A stretch of 64,000 nt of DNA from Montifringilla adamsi (GCA_017590115.1 JAGGNK010003113.1:1104209-1168208), one strand, 5' to 3'. Positions 51,019 to 62,887 are shown, numbered from the stretch's first letter. The notes: generated by a model not told the origin, from the letters alone. Numbers and translations: made by a program.

Positions 51019-53963
51019 CTAACCAGTGATGCAGGGGCTATAGTAAACAGCACTGCTGGCATCGGACAGGGCGGATATCAAACTGCTCTCCTCGCAGGAG
51101 ATGCTTCTAGGAGTCACTTTGGACAGGGAGACATGGTAAGGGAGGCCCGAGGCTTCGGGACGAGTCCTGCTCATGTTCAAATACTGGTCAAACTCATTGC
51201 GGTCAACGTCTGTCCAGAGCTCGGTTTGGTTCAAGTGATCCACGCTCTCCATGTGGTGGGCTTCAGGCGGGGGCGACAGCTGGCCCAGGTGGGCGGAAAG
51301 CCCGTTCTGAGTTCCCGAGCACATCTGGTTGTAGTAAAGGCTGGAGGGATGGGGAGTCCTCATGGCGTCGGCCAAGTGTGAGGGGGTCTGCGTGTAGGGC
51401 ACGGCCACGTCCCGCCCCATGCACTTCTCCTGGGGAAACTCCATCTGGTGATGGTGGTGGTAGCCGCGAAAGGGCATCATGTTGCAGTCATCCTGCATGT
51501 GCGGAGGGAAAAATGCCGGCTCGGTCTGTTCCAAGACATCCAAGGGAGACATCTCAGGAGTTGGCAAGCCATAGTTTTCAATATCCGACCCCATGGAGTG
51601 GAGTTCTCTGAAGTGGTTAAGTGGGGGAGGCTGGGGGTGGCCCGGCTGGCTGCCGCCATGGTGACTCATGCTGAAGTTGTCACTGCAAGGCTGGGAAAGG
51701 TTATGCAGGAGGATATTGGGTTCCATCCTCTTGATTTTCTTGGCTTGCTTCTTTCTCCTTGGGCGGTATTTGTAGTTGGGGTGATCCTGGAGATGCTGGA
51801 TTCGCAGTCGCTCTGCCTCTTCCACGAAGGGACGCTTGTCGCTGGCGCTCAGCGCTTTCCACGATTGGCCTGGAAGAGGAAAGAGAAGATCTGTGAGAGT
51901 GGCTCAGCCACCTGGCACTGGCCAGGGCATGGGGGCATCCAGGGAGAGGCAGCCCAGGGGTGAAGGGCTCCTGCAGATGGCTTGGCACCTGAGCGGGGTC
52001 TCACTGCTGGCAGCAGGAAGGGCTGGGGAATGGGTTCCCAAGCCATGCTATTCCCTTGTCCCAGAAGGAGGCTCCGGCAGTGCCCAGCACTTCAGTGCAG
52101 TGGGAGAATGGGGCGACGTGGAATGGGAATCCCTCTGCCAGGGCTGGGGATTCTGCCTCCCACTGCGCCTTGGTACAGACCACAGCCCCTGCTTTCCTGC
52201 ATCTTGCATCCATAGACTGCACCTCTGCAGTGCAAACCACCCATCCCAAAAACTCACAGCACCATATCCTGAATCCCACATCCCCACACCCTGCAGCCCC
52301 GTGTCTCTGCATCCTGCTGCTCTGTCTGGCCATATCCTGCTTCCCGTAGTCCCGCATCCTGCAGCTCCATTTACCCATATCCTGCTTCCCGTGTTCCCAC
52401 ATCCCGCATCCTATAGTCGTGCATCCCGCATCCTGCAGCCTGTATTCCCATATCCTGCATCCCTGCAGCTGTGTATCCCTCAGCCCTGCATCTCTGCATC
52501 CCGCAGCCCTGTTTCCCTGCATCTTGTGTACATGCAGCTCTGTGTTTTCACATCCTCACATCCCACAGCCCCATATTCCCACATCCTGTAACGCCACATC
52601 CCACAGCCTGAGTCCTGCATCCAAGAGTCCCATCCAAGAATCCTGCATCTTTACAGCTTGCATCCTTGCAGCCCTGCATCCTTGCAACCTGCAACTGGTA
52701 GCCCTTCATCCCACATCCCTAAAGGTTGTGTCCTGGAGCTCTTTACCCTTGCAGCCCATAGCCCTGCATCCCCCATCTCTGTATCCCCCATCCTTGTACC
52801 CCAGCTCCTGCGCTCCCATATTCTTGCAGTCTGTATCCCACAGTCCTGTACCCCTGGAGCCTGGCTAGCAGAACCCCATATCCTTGCATCCTACAGCCTG
52901 CTACCTTGTATCTGTGCAGTCTGCATCCCACAACCCTGGACTCTAGCACACATCCCAAATCCCTGTACCGCTCCATCCCACACTCCCAGCCCTGAATCCC
53001 TGACTATCCCAGCAATTCACATCTCCAGCTCTGTAGCCCTGCATTCCACTGCCTTGGACTATCAGAACCAAATCCGCCTATTCTGTACTCCCCCAGCTCT
53101 GTACCCCAACATTCTGAGCTCTGTTCCCCCTTATCCTGAAGCCCTGCACTCTCGCAGCCCACATCCCCAGCCCTGTATCTCTGCACTGCTGTATTCCCAA
53201 CCCTGTACTCCCACATTCCTGTCTCCTCAGCTCGATATCCTCCCCATCCCACAGCCCTGTACTGTGGTAGCCTGGATCCTAAGCCCCATATCCCGATGTC
53301 CCTAGCTCTGTAAGCCTGCATCTCACAGCCCTGTATTCTTGCAGCCTGGATCCCCATCCCCACATCCCCATGTCCCTGGCTCTGTAAGCCTGAATCCCAC
53401 AGCCCTGTATTCTTGCAGCCCGCATCCCCATACTGCACCTCCGCATCCCCAGCCCCGTAACGCAGCATCCCCGCATCCCTATCTTCATACTCCCGCATCC
53501 CTAGCCCCGCACCCCGCATCCCCGCGCTCCCAGCCCTCCTCCCGCTCCGCTCCCGCTCACCCAGCATCTTGCTGAGCACGGCGTTGTGCAGGTCGGGGTT
53601 CTGCTGCGCCAGCCGCTTGCGCTCATCCTTCGCCCAGACCATGAAGGCGTTCATGGGCCGGCGGATGCGGGAGTCCTCGGCGGCCTTGCCCTCGGGGCGG
53701 CCGGCCGGGGGGCTGTATCCATAGCCCGGCTCGGGGCTGGGCGTGCGGCTGGGGGCCGCGCCGGGGGCCGCTCCGCCGGGGCCGGGGCCGAAGGCGAAGC
53801 CGGGCTCGGGGCTGGGCGTGCGGCTGGCGGGGGAGGCGGCTCCCGGGGGGCGCGGGAAGGCGAGCCCGGGCTCAGCGGCCGGCACGGCGGCGGTGACCCA
53901 TGAACAGTCGCCCCGGGGTTGCGATATCTCCTCTCGGCAGTAGTTAGACTCAGATATATTCAT
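51019..53963 (-). CDS. SOX18: SOX18, SoxF transcription factor
   Basis: A DNA-binding regulator of endothelial, lymphatic and feather/hair development. Exon 1 is 53963-53561 and exon 2 is 51869-51019, with a phase-1 intron 53560-51870 (GTGAGC donor, TTCCAG acceptor) splitting the HMG box, as in other SOXF genes. The product is 417 residues. The HMG box spans about 99-175, beginning [20 protein letters not shown] and ending in the basic PRRKK. The SoxF beta-catenin contact motif EFDQYL is at 360-365. The C-terminus, with [17 protein letters not shown], is that of SOX18 and not SOX7 or SOX17. The start [11 protein letters not shown] is chosen because it agrees with the chicken-type N-terminus as I recall it and no upstream ATG lies in frame. 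The N-terminal region holds a 25-residue duplication containing SRTPSPEPG (residues 47-55 and 72-80). The gene is intact. Confidence 0.98.
52265..53530 (-). repeat. minisatellite filling the SOX18 intron
   Basis: Diverged units built on CATCCYGCAGCCCTGTATCC and related words fill roughly three quarters of the 1691-bp intron. Near 53270-53480 there are longer near-identical copies (CCTAGCTCTGTAAGCCTGCATC / CCTGGCTCTGTAAGCCTGAATC) with a period of about 110 bases. Reading the minus strand in the SOX18 frame gives a long open extension, but the conserved splice sites show it is intron. Confidence 0.85.
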
Positions 53964-54110
53964 TCCAGCTAGACAGCACTTTGTGTCCGACCCGACCGGG
54001 TGCCGGAGAGAGAATCGGGATTCCTGCCGCGTCCCACCGGGTCCAGCACCGCCGAGCAGCCGCCCGCAGCTCGCTTCCCTCGCCTGCCTTCGGGGGACTC
54101 GGGCTCGCCT
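53520..54110 (-). promoter_or_regulatory. CpG island over SOX18 exon 1 and 5' UTR
   Basis: Very dense CG dinucleotides through the N-terminal coding region (53580-53900), continuing into the 5' UTR. This is typical of a developmental transcription factor promoter region. Confidence 0.75.
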
Positions 54111-54225
54111 GCGATTGTTTTGGTTTCTTTTCTTTCTTTTTTTTTTTTTTTTCCTATCTTTTTTGTTTTTTTCCCCCCTTTCCCCCCAAAAAAAACTTTT
54201 GGGATGATGCTGGGCTGGAAGGGGC

Positions 54226-54249
54226 AAAATATAGCCGGGCTGGACCAAT
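54226..54249 (-). promoter_or_regulatory. SOX18 core promoter: CCAAT box and TATA element
   Basis: The plus strand reads AAAATATA at 54226-54233, which is TATATTTT on the minus strand, and CCAAT at 54245-54249, an inverted CCAAT (ATTGG) for SOX18. The pair sits about 265 bases upstream of the ATG, so transcription would start near 54195-54205 and give a 5' UTR of about 240 nt that includes an A-rich stretch. Inverted CCAAT elements are typical NF-Y sites. Confidence 0.6.
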
Positions 54250-54258
54250 CAGCGGGGC

Positions 54259-54353
54259 GAGGGGAGGAGGAGGAGGAGGAGAGGGAGAGGAGGAGGAGAT
54301 GAGGGGGAGGAGGAGAAGGAGGAGATGAGGGGGAGGAGGAGGAGGGGAGGGGG
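54259..54353 (+). repeat. GGA-rich polypurine tract just upstream of the SOX18 promoter
   Basis: About 95 bases that are nearly all purine (GGAGGAGGAGGA with GGGGGAGG variants), adjoining the CCAAT box. Such tracts can form triplex or G-quadruplex structures and bind SP1/MAZ-type factors. Confidence 0.9.
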
Positions 54354-54504
54354 GCGTCCCCAGGCACCAGCAGGAAGAGCCACCCGGGGAGGGCCGAGCT
54401 GGGACCGGTGTGGAAGCTGCTGCCCCGTTCCCTTCTGTCCAAGGAGAAGGGTTGTTACATTTTTCTCTGACTCTTTCTTTTTTATTTTTTTAAATTTTTT
54501 TTGG

Positions 54505-54524
54505 TCTTTTTCTTTCTTTCTTTT

Positions 54525-54583
<59 letters not shown>

Positions 54584-54722
54584 CTTTCTTTCTTTCTCAC
54601 CTTCTCTCTCTATTTCTCTTTCTCTCTTTCTCTCTTTCTCTCTTTCTCTCTTTCTCTTTCCCTCTCTCTCTCTTTCTCTCTTTCTTTCTGTTTTTCTGTC
54701 TTTCTTTCTTTCTATCTTGTTT
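54505..54722 (+). repeat. (CTTT)n / (CTCTTT)n polypyrimidine microsatellite
   Basis: A pure TTTC core of about 70 bases is followed by TCTC/TTTC mixtures, and T-rich runs continue to 54783. This is a long homopyrimidine block about 300-500 bases upstream of the SOX18 promoter. Phe/Ser/Leu-rich and Lys/Glu/Arg-rich open frames here are artefacts. Confidence 0.95.
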
Positions 54723-56608
54723 CTCTTGGTATTTATGTCTTTTTTTTTTTTTTCCTTTTTTTTTTTTTTTTTTTTCTTTTTCTCTTTGCGAGCCCCTTTT
54801 CTGCTCCCTGTGCCCTGCCCTCGCCCCCACCACCCGCGGTGCCGAGGCAGGGGAGCGTTCAGCTTCGCCTGCCAGGCTGTGTGCAGGAGCACAGGGATGT
54901 TCAGGGCTCGGCGTTTATTTTTCTTACGACTGACTCCGTGTGTGTGTTTTGGCCAGCATTCCCCATCCGGGGCTGGGAGCAGCCCTGGGGTGAAGGCAGG
55001 GGTGAGCCCTCTCTCCCCGGCAATTTTCTGTGGGAATTTCAGTGTCAGGCAAAGAATCGGCTCCTTAAATGCCGTTTGCATGAAAAGCATTGTGTTTTCC
55101 AGGGACTTTGAGGAATGGGGGGCTTAGTGTCAGCCAGGTGATCGTGGCTAAACCCAGCCTGCAGGGCTGCCGGGGCTGGCACGGCTGTGCCATTGCTGCA
55201 CGCCTTGGGCACGGCTGGGTACCCACAGCACGCTGCCATCGGCAGCCACAGCAAAGCAGCACGTCCCCTGCTGCCACCAGGTCACTGCTCCGCTGGCTTG
55301 GCTGCCATCCAGCAGGGATTTGCAGTGCCAAGGGTCAGCCTAGGTGGTCTGAAGGTCCTTCCTGCCCTTAGCACTGGGAGTTACTGCGGGATCCATTTGC
55401 AGTCAAGGAGATTGGCTGGCACAATGTGACATCCCCGGGGCAAGGGGGCTGACTTGGAAGAGATGTCCCAGCTCCGAGTACCTGCCCCCAGGCCCTCTCT
55501 GGCTGTGGACATGCCCTAGACCCCAGCCTGAAATGTGAACATCAGTCTTAGGAAGACTTGGGGCACTGGGTTGCGCAAGAGCCCAGCTCCAGCCTCTCAG
55601 AGCCGTGGGGTATTGCATGCCATGGTTTCTGTGTGTCTGGAAGTGATTTGGACAAGCCAATCTGCTGTTAACCCTAAACAAAACAAAAGCCTCTAAAAAA
55701 AAAAAAAATTAAAAATCGTGTCTCACTTATTCTTCAATCATCAACCAGGAGCAACAGAGGTTTCGGGTGAGATTTCCTTCACGTTTCTGGAGCTTCTTAT
55801 TAAAATTTTGAAAGTGCAAATCAGCACCAGTCCACAGGAGAGCCCGCACAGCTGCAAGGAGTCTCCTCTCCTCTCTCCCCCATCCAGAGGGAGCTGGAGC
55901 ACTGCTTTGGTGGAGAAGCAGTCCCTGCTGCCATCCAGAGCAGAGCCCCTGGAGGCTTTGGCTCTTTGTCCCTGCTCTGGGAGAAGCAAGGTGGATGCTG
56001 GGGGATCTGGGACTCTCAGGCTGGGACCTGTGGCTGCCTGTGGAATGAAGTGAGCAGCCTTTGGGGGAGTCAGTCTGGGCAGTTGGTAGGAACATCCCCC
56101 TTCTGCCAGGCTTCAGCCAAGCATGTGGTGCTTTCCCTGATCACATCCTCTCTGTGGCCTCCTCCATGGCCCTGGCAGAATCCTTGGCCTCCAGGTGTGC
56201 TCAGAGCTGCCCTGGAGCCGGGGTTGGACATGGTGGCACCAGTTGGCATTTGGGCTGTGGTGGGATGAGCTGCAGCAGGCTGGGAGGTGGGGCAGCTCTG
56301 ATTTTCCTAGCTCTGGAATGATATTAAGAGCTGGGGCAAACACAGGGGAGGTAGAGCCTCATGTCATCCACACTTGCTCTTGCAGCCACTCCAGACCTGG
56401 GCTCAAGATGCTCTCCCTGTTGCAGAGGGCAGAGATCAGGGTGGTGCTGCTGTCTCTGTTTTAATGGGATTGTTTGAGAACTCCTGGCCATGGAGCAAAG
56501 CCAGGCACTTCAACCCTCAAGCTTGCATGAAACCCAGCCTCACACTGGGTCTGCAAACCGGGTCTTACAGTGCATTTGCTGTTGGTTCTGCATCATTAGG
56601 AAATCATT

Positions 56609-56696
56609 AAGAGAAAAAAAAAAAAAAAAAAAAAAGGGAAAAAAAGGAAAAAATTGCAAAAAAGAAAACAAATAGAGAGGAAAAAAAAAAAAAAGG
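56609..56696 (+). repeat. A-rich simple repeat
   Basis: Several A runs separated by GGG, GG and TTGC interruptions. There is no retroelement body next to it that I can recognise. Confidence 0.9.
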
Positions 56697-57899
56697 AATG
56701 GGATGAAGAGCCACGGAGTGTGGCATGGTTTTGGAGGAGGCAAAGCACAGAGAGTGGGGAAGGAGAGCTGCAAGAGGGATGGAGCAGTATACAAAGCTCA
56801 CAAAAATGCCTGGATACAGAAATGCCTGGGTGCAAAGCACCCAAAATATCCCCAGGCCAGCCCGGGAGGAGCCTGCCTTCAAGGACAATGCCACCCCACT
56901 TTGCTCCCCTCCCTCTCCCCACAGCCAGCAGCAGAGAGCTTCACTCCAGGGAGTGAAAGCCCCCTCACCCAGGTGTGGGGTGAAGTTGCAGGGTCTTCCC
57001 TGAGAGGGGGATAAAACCCTCCTTTCGCCCTGCTGCCCACAGGGCTGGAAGGCGGGGTGTTGGTGACCCAGTGGCTCCTCACCAGCCACACCAGGGAGGA
57101 GGCTCTAGGCATCCCTGGGCGGAGCAGGACCGGTGCGTGCCAGCCGAGTGACCTCTCCCCATGCCCTCCCCGCTGGCCTTGGAACCAGACAAGCTGGACC
57201 CCAGTGCAGCACACAGCCTCTGGAGTTGTGTGTTTTTTAATTTCTTTTTTTTTTTTTTCATTCCCTCCCCAGTTTCATGGAGCTGGCAGCTGGCTGACCC
57301 CACCCCGGCCCCTGGCTTCCCTTCCGAGCATCCCGCGCAGCCCAGCACCACACCTAGCAGAGGAAGAGTGGCGGGACGGCCGCCTCTGCTCCCCAGCACA
57401 AAGGCATTTTCCCTCCCCGCCCCCAGCCCGCCTGATCCCGATTATTTCTCCCAGTCAGGTCCAATGCCGAGCTCCCACCCGGCTAAAAATAGATGTGGCA
57501 CCACCTGGATCATCCCATGGATGTCAGGGATTGGAGGGCTCAAAGAGGGGCTGGTGGGGATGGCAAGAAGGGAAGAGCCCGTTGCCAGCTGAGCTGATGG
57601 TTATTTCTGCTGCTGCTGCCTGTGGGCTGGTGCAGGAGCCCCAGGCTGAGGCTGTGCAACCAAATCCAAGGGACTTGTCCCCAAAATTTGCATCCAGGTA
57701 ACAAAGGAGGCAGGCGGATGCTGGCAGGACCCTGTGGCACAGCAGTAGCCAGGCTCCAAGCTGCAATGGGAAAATTGCTTTTTATCCTCATTTTGCAGAG
57801 GGTGCAGGGCAGGGGCAGGATGGGTCCTTGGGCCTGGGGGCAAGTGCTGCACCCTCCTCTGGTGCCCAGCACTGCCTTCCCCTGCTCGCACAGACCAGC

Positions 57900-58060
57900 C
57901 CTGCCTCTAGATGTGTTCACATCACTAATTGATTAATCACCATGCAATTACCAGCAGAGTGTGGCCAGTGCCGTTGTGTGTGCAATTGGATGAATGAGGT
58001 ACTTCACAAGAAGAGATTTCTTATTAATTATAGTGAATAATTATCATTGGGCCACTGGGA
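57900..58060. promoter_or_regulatory. possible conserved non-coding element, homeodomain-site rich
   Basis: TAATTGATTAATC at 57926-57938, GCAATTACC, and TTATTAATTATAGTGAATAATTATCATTGG-like AT sequence near 58020-58050 give an unusual density of TAAT cores in 160 bases, between GC-rich flanks. Enhancer-like composition, untested. Confidence 0.38.
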
Positions 58061-59399
58061 GCAATGCAGCCAGGTGGGATGGAGGTGACACCTGCCAAAG
58101 GAGATTGGGATCCTCGGGGTGGCCATGGGATGTTCCTCACACAGTTTTTGGGGACCTGTGCAGCACAGCCCAGGCTGGCAGCTCCCCCAGTGCCCTGAGA
58201 GGTGCCCCCGTGCCGCAGGTCCCGTGGGCTCCCCTGGGGCTGGAGCTGCTCCAGCATTGCTGGAACAAAGGCTTCCCAAAGAAAGGCACTTCCTGGAGAG
58301 CAAAGGAACTCCGGGCTGGGGCTGTGTGCGAGCCCTGCTGGGAGGCTGAAGTCATCCGCTGGGAAATGCTGTGTTCACCGGAGCCTCCCTTGCTCCAGGG
58401 ACCAGCTCAGTGCCCAGTTTCCTCGGGCACAAATAGTTCAGTGGGTCAGGTGGAGCTGGAAAGTGCCGAGTGAGGCAGCTGGGGTTCAGCAGCCGTGTCA
58501 GGAGCATCCTGGCTGCAGCCATGTGCCTGTACAAGGGTGACAAATCCCCCGTGTCCCCAGCCAGGATCAAACACCCACCCAAGTGGGGGAAAGTGGGCGG
58601 TTGTGCCACTCCCAGTCCAGGGAATGCCCAGCTCAGCTACTTCCTGCTCATGTGCTCTTTCTTTTGGCTGTCAGCTCCCTCTGATGAGTGAAGGGCTTCA
58701 GGGACAGTGGGAAGGTGTCCTGGGCCACAGTGGCTCTCTGCCTGGGTGCTCACTGCCACTCTGCCCTGCTGCCAGCCGTGCTGCAGGTTCCCATCAGCTG
58801 CAGGGGCTGAGCTGGGAGCACGGTGTGGGCTGTGTCGGCCAAGCCTGGCAATCAGACACTGCATCTGAGGAAGCAGAGAAAGTTGTCTTTATTTTCAGCT
58901 CTTTTCAATAACCAGAGGTCAGCCTTGTTTATACAGGATTATAACTGGAATGACAACAGTGATATCCATTGTGCGAGCAGCGAAACCCACATCTAACCTG
59001 AAAAAGCTGTTTGCTCTGCATGGGTGCAGCCACTGCACCTCCTGGGTGATGGCCAGAGACCTTGGGCCTCCCCAAGGCTGTCCTGCCTCCCCTTCCCCTT
59101 CTTTTGCTCTGCCACAGCCCCTTCTGGCACAGCCGACTCTCTGGTCCCACCGTCAGCTCGGAGTGCTGCACTTCCAGCCGCATCACCCTGTGTTTGCTCC
59201 CTAAACTGCTCTCTGAGAAACTTGGGGTGAGGTCCCCACACCCCAAGCATGAGCAGAACTGTTGCAAATCCCACCCATGGTGCTTATGGACACTAAATCT
59301 TGGGAAAAGCTTCAGCACAAGGAGATCAGAGCATGTGGGAATGCGCAGGGCACACGCCGCCTGCAGTCGCTTCCCTGGCAGCTGATTGCAGCAGCACTC

Positions 59400-59660
59400 G
59401 TTGCTTTAATACCCAGTTCCCATCACAGAGAGAGCCTAGACTTTTAGGAAGGAAAGTCTTACACTTCTACCAACTATTTCAAGACTTCCATAAACACATT
59501 TTTGGTTGAGCATTAATGAATTACCTCAATGCAGAGCTACTCATGCCAAATACATGAATACAGAGTGTAGAAAAGCCGCCGAGAAGCAGATTTGGCTGCC
59601 ATTCAGCTGCTCTGATCCGCACAATTTCTTTTCTTGATTATAGCAAGAAAATGCTCCCTG
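59400..59660. promoter_or_regulatory. possible conserved non-coding element
   Basis: Unique AT-rich sequence with GAGCATTAATGAATTACC near 59508, CCAAATACATGAATAC and CACAATTTCTTTTCTTG. It shows no tandem structure and no coding signal. Confidence 0.35.
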
Positions 59661-60568
59661 CCTGTGGCACTGCATCCTCCCAGGAACAGGCAGCTGGCCG
59701 ACAGTTGGGCTGTGCAGAGCCTGGGCATGCCGGGGTTATTCGCTGCTTCCATCGCTTCAGTTGGCAGAAAACGCTGCTTGCTGGTGTCTGTGCAGGAGAT
59801 GCAGCCAAGAACTGGGATCCTGCTCCCTCTGCATGCCCAGGCTGGCTGCCTCGGGATGCCTGACCTCCTTTTGGGTGCTGAGGAAAGGAAAACTGCAATT
59901 AGAAGGATTTCTGAACCTGGATTTTTTGCGAGGTAGGTTGGAGCTGCCCATCTGTGGCCATGCAGCACACATGCCCATGAGAACCACAGCCATCTGCAGC
60001 TCCAGCATGGCCCCCCTCCAGGCCTTAGCCTTGGGGATTCCCAGGAGAGGATGTGATCCCCAGGAGAAGTGCAGTCTCCCCTTTGAATACACCTTTCTCA
60101 CAGGGCTCTGCTCTGTGCCTTCCCAACCTCTGTGCCCATGTGAGACAGTGGATGGTGGCACCCCTGTGGGCATCGAGCCCCCTGGCTGGCAGCAGAAGGG
60201 TCACCCATCCTCTCTCTCACTGGGATGGCTGATCCAGCAGCACAGCAGCACAGGACATCTCCTGTGTTTGCTGTTAGGAAAGGTTTGCTGTTCTCAGGAA
60301 CTGCTGTGGCTCCTGACATGGTTTAACTTTGCATGGGGCATGACCTCCACAGGCAGCAGCAGCAGATGGCAGATGGCTGCTGGCTGTGCCATGCACCCCT
60401 CTTCTCTTTCCCCTCTTTCCCCTCCTTCCTCTCCCCTGCCCTCTCTCTCCACTTCCCCTACGGCCCCCAGCCCAGTGCTTTCTGCTTGGGGTTTCCATGC
60501 ACTGGCTGGTTTTTGCTCACAGGAAGGGAGCTGCCTGATTTTTGAGCATCACCACAATCAGGCCTGGA

Positions 60569-60656
60569 GAAGGAAGAGCCCTTTGCAGCATCCCTGGAGG
60601 AAGAGGTACACTACAGCATCCTTGGAAGGAGGGGAGCCCTTTGCAGCATCCCTGGA
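60569..60656 (+). repeat. three-copy tandem repeat of about 29 bp
   Basis: Three units centred on GCCCTTTGCAGCATCCCTGG, TACACTACAGCATCCTTGG and GCCCTTTGCAGCATCCCTGG, separated by AGGAAGAG-like purine spacers. Units one and three are more alike than either is to the middle one. Confidence 0.75.
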
Positions 60657-60989
60657 AGTGACAACCTTTGCCAAAGCTTGCAGCCCACCCCACTGCACAC
60701 AGGATCTCGTGGCCACTTCTGCACTTCACCAAGGCTTTTGCTGCCCAGCAGAAAGAATGAGGATGTTGCTGAGAGAACCTCACCTCACACAGACAGGGAA
60801 AGGCATGTGGAAGAGAGGAATTTTGGCTCAGAGTGGGGTAGATGCTGCTGTGGCTCCATGCCTCAGTTTTTCCACGTCTTTTACAGGGCATGGGGCGACC
60901 CAGCCTCACCTCGGGCCCTTTAGAGACAACAATCTCCCCAGCAAAGGGCAGGATGTATCTCTGACAGAGTGCTTCTATCCTCAGAGAGA

Positions 60990-61069
60990 ATGATTATAAT
61001 AATTACAACAACAACAACAACAACAACAACAAAAATAATAATATTAATAACAATAATAACATATAGAAT
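60990..61069 (+). repeat. (CAA)n and (AAT)n trinucleotide tract
   Basis: Nine ACA units at 61005-61031 merge into AATAATAATATTAATAACAATAATAAC. The minus-strand open frame over it (Val/Ile-rich) is an artefact. Confidence 0.95.
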
Positions 61070-62838
61070 AAAGAGAAGGAACCTGAGAACATTCCCTCCT
61101 TGCCAGCAGAGGAACAACTTTTGCTTTTAGGTGTGGCACTGGGGACATTAAGGGAAGGGAAAGAAGATGTGCTGTATTTGCAGCTCAAAACCCCAAGAAT
61201 TGTGACATCCCTTCCATAAGTTGGCCTAAAAATGAGATTTTAAAGCTTGCTACAGGCAGTATCATTTTCTTTGCTTTCTGATTTCAGAGCATCCTTTGTG
61301 CTGCAGCTCAGAAAATCCCCCAGCAGCAGAGCTAGAGCTTGGGGATGCTGGGAGCAGTCATGGAGGGGTTTGGCACAGGGATGCAGGGTGGGATGAGGAG
61401 GATGCTGCGGACCCCCAGGGCTGTGCCGATGCCGGGGATCCCCGGGGCTGGCGGAGCGCAGGGGGCCGGGGCAGGAGGGAGACGGCAGGGAAGGGCTCCA
61501 AGGGAAAGGCTTTGTTCGCGGGCCAGCCGGGAGCGTGCGAGGGCCTCCGGGCTCCAGCGTTTCTCCTCCACTTCGCTCCTGCTGTGTGCGGGAGCCGAGC
61601 CAAGGTGGAGCACGGCGGGGTGGAGCGGGTCCCTGAGGAAGGCAGGGGACAAGGGACGGCCGTGCATTTGGCCCTTAAATTGCCTGGGAAAGCAGCTCTG
61701 TCTTTTCATCTCCCCCCAGGGCTCTTCTCTCACCCAAGCTGAGGCTGTTTCCCAGGCTGGTTGCCCTGAACACCTCCACCTCTGCCCTTTGCCAGTGACC
61801 CCTCTTCTTGGCCCATGGAGCCCGTGGATCTGCAAGCTCAGGGGAAGGATAAGGAAAGGCTCACGACAGAATGGCCCTTCGTGGAGCGCTCGAGCTGCAG
61901 AAATAAGGTTAAAGGCTCTTATCTGATGGAGCTGCAGCCTTGCCAAAGCCTGTTGCTATCAGCTCGGGACACATGTGCTATTGGCAAAGCTTCGGGGACA
62001 CAATAATACAAACAGTTTTCATTGTCGAGTCAACAATGATGGGAGAAGGAGCCTGGTGCTATTACCGGTATAAAAGGCACTGTAGGAAAGCTCAGGACAG
62101 GAGGATGCAGTCAGGATCAACAGCAGGGTTTAGCAGATTACAGTTATATTTGTATTCGGGAAGGAGAAGCCTTCCATCCCCAGTGGGCTGGAGCCAGAAA
62201 GATGGAGCCAGCGGTGGGGGTTCAGGCTGCAAGGAAAAACTCTTAGAGCAGCACTGGAAGCAGCTGCAGCAAAGTGCTGATGGCAGCGGGTTTGGACAAG
62301 GGCAGGTTTGCAGCACGTCAGCCCAAGGTTGTGCTCTCCTCATGAGGAGTCACTCAGGGAAAAACTCACAGCTGCAAGGCAAGAGAGGCTGTGCAGCAAC
62401 AGCCCGAGGCTTGCACAATCCTCCACATTTTCACTAAAAAGTGTTTATTTGGAAAAGCCAGTGTTTGCAGGGTGGATGGGTGATGTGGCACACACTGTAT
62501 CCTGACCCTGCTGTCACTCGGGCAGGTTTGAGGATGGTGGGGAGAAAGTGGGTGCCTCCACAGGGCTGGTGCACGGACGCCAGGCAGTACCTGTGTTTCA
62601 CAGGCATCCTCCCAACACCTATGTTGCTTACCACCCCATTCCTTCTCCTCAGCCTTCCTGACCCCTGTCAATCTGAATAGGGCATTTTTGGAGAACACAC
62701 AATCCCATGCCACCCCATACCCTTGGATGTACATGGTGAGGTGATGGGCAGCATCATCTACATTGTGCCCATGGTAGTGAGGAAAAGGATGCAGATTTGC
62801 CAGCTGTTGTGCCATGGTGGCAGGAGTCAAGCAGGCAG

Positions 62839-62840
<2 letters not shown>

Positions 62841-62887
<47 letters not shown>
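62841..62887 (+). repeat. (ATCT)12 tetranucleotide microsatellite
   Basis: A nearly perfect ATCT run of 47 bases, followed by the related ATCTTTCTATCATCTC. Likely to vary in length between individuals. Confidence 0.98.

Noticed and set aside
53004..54248. 414-codon minus frame spanning SOX18 exon 1, upstream DNA and intron
   Set aside because: It runs through a conserved splice donor at 53560 into minisatellite, and its 5' part lies in 5' UTR with no ATG before the conserved start. The real coding part is 53963-53561.
54501..55127. Long Phe/Ser/Leu-rich (plus) and Lys/Arg/Glu-rich (minus) open frames
   Set aside because: They are translations of the CTTT microsatellite and T runs.
55330..55375. 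CR1-like words (GGTGGTCTGAAGGTCCTTCCTGCC)
   Set aside because: Too short and diverged, with no CR1 body or tail next to it.
60990..61188. Val/Ile/Leu-rich minus-strand small open frame resembling a membrane peptide
   Set aside because: It is the translation of the CAA/AAT trinucleotide tract.
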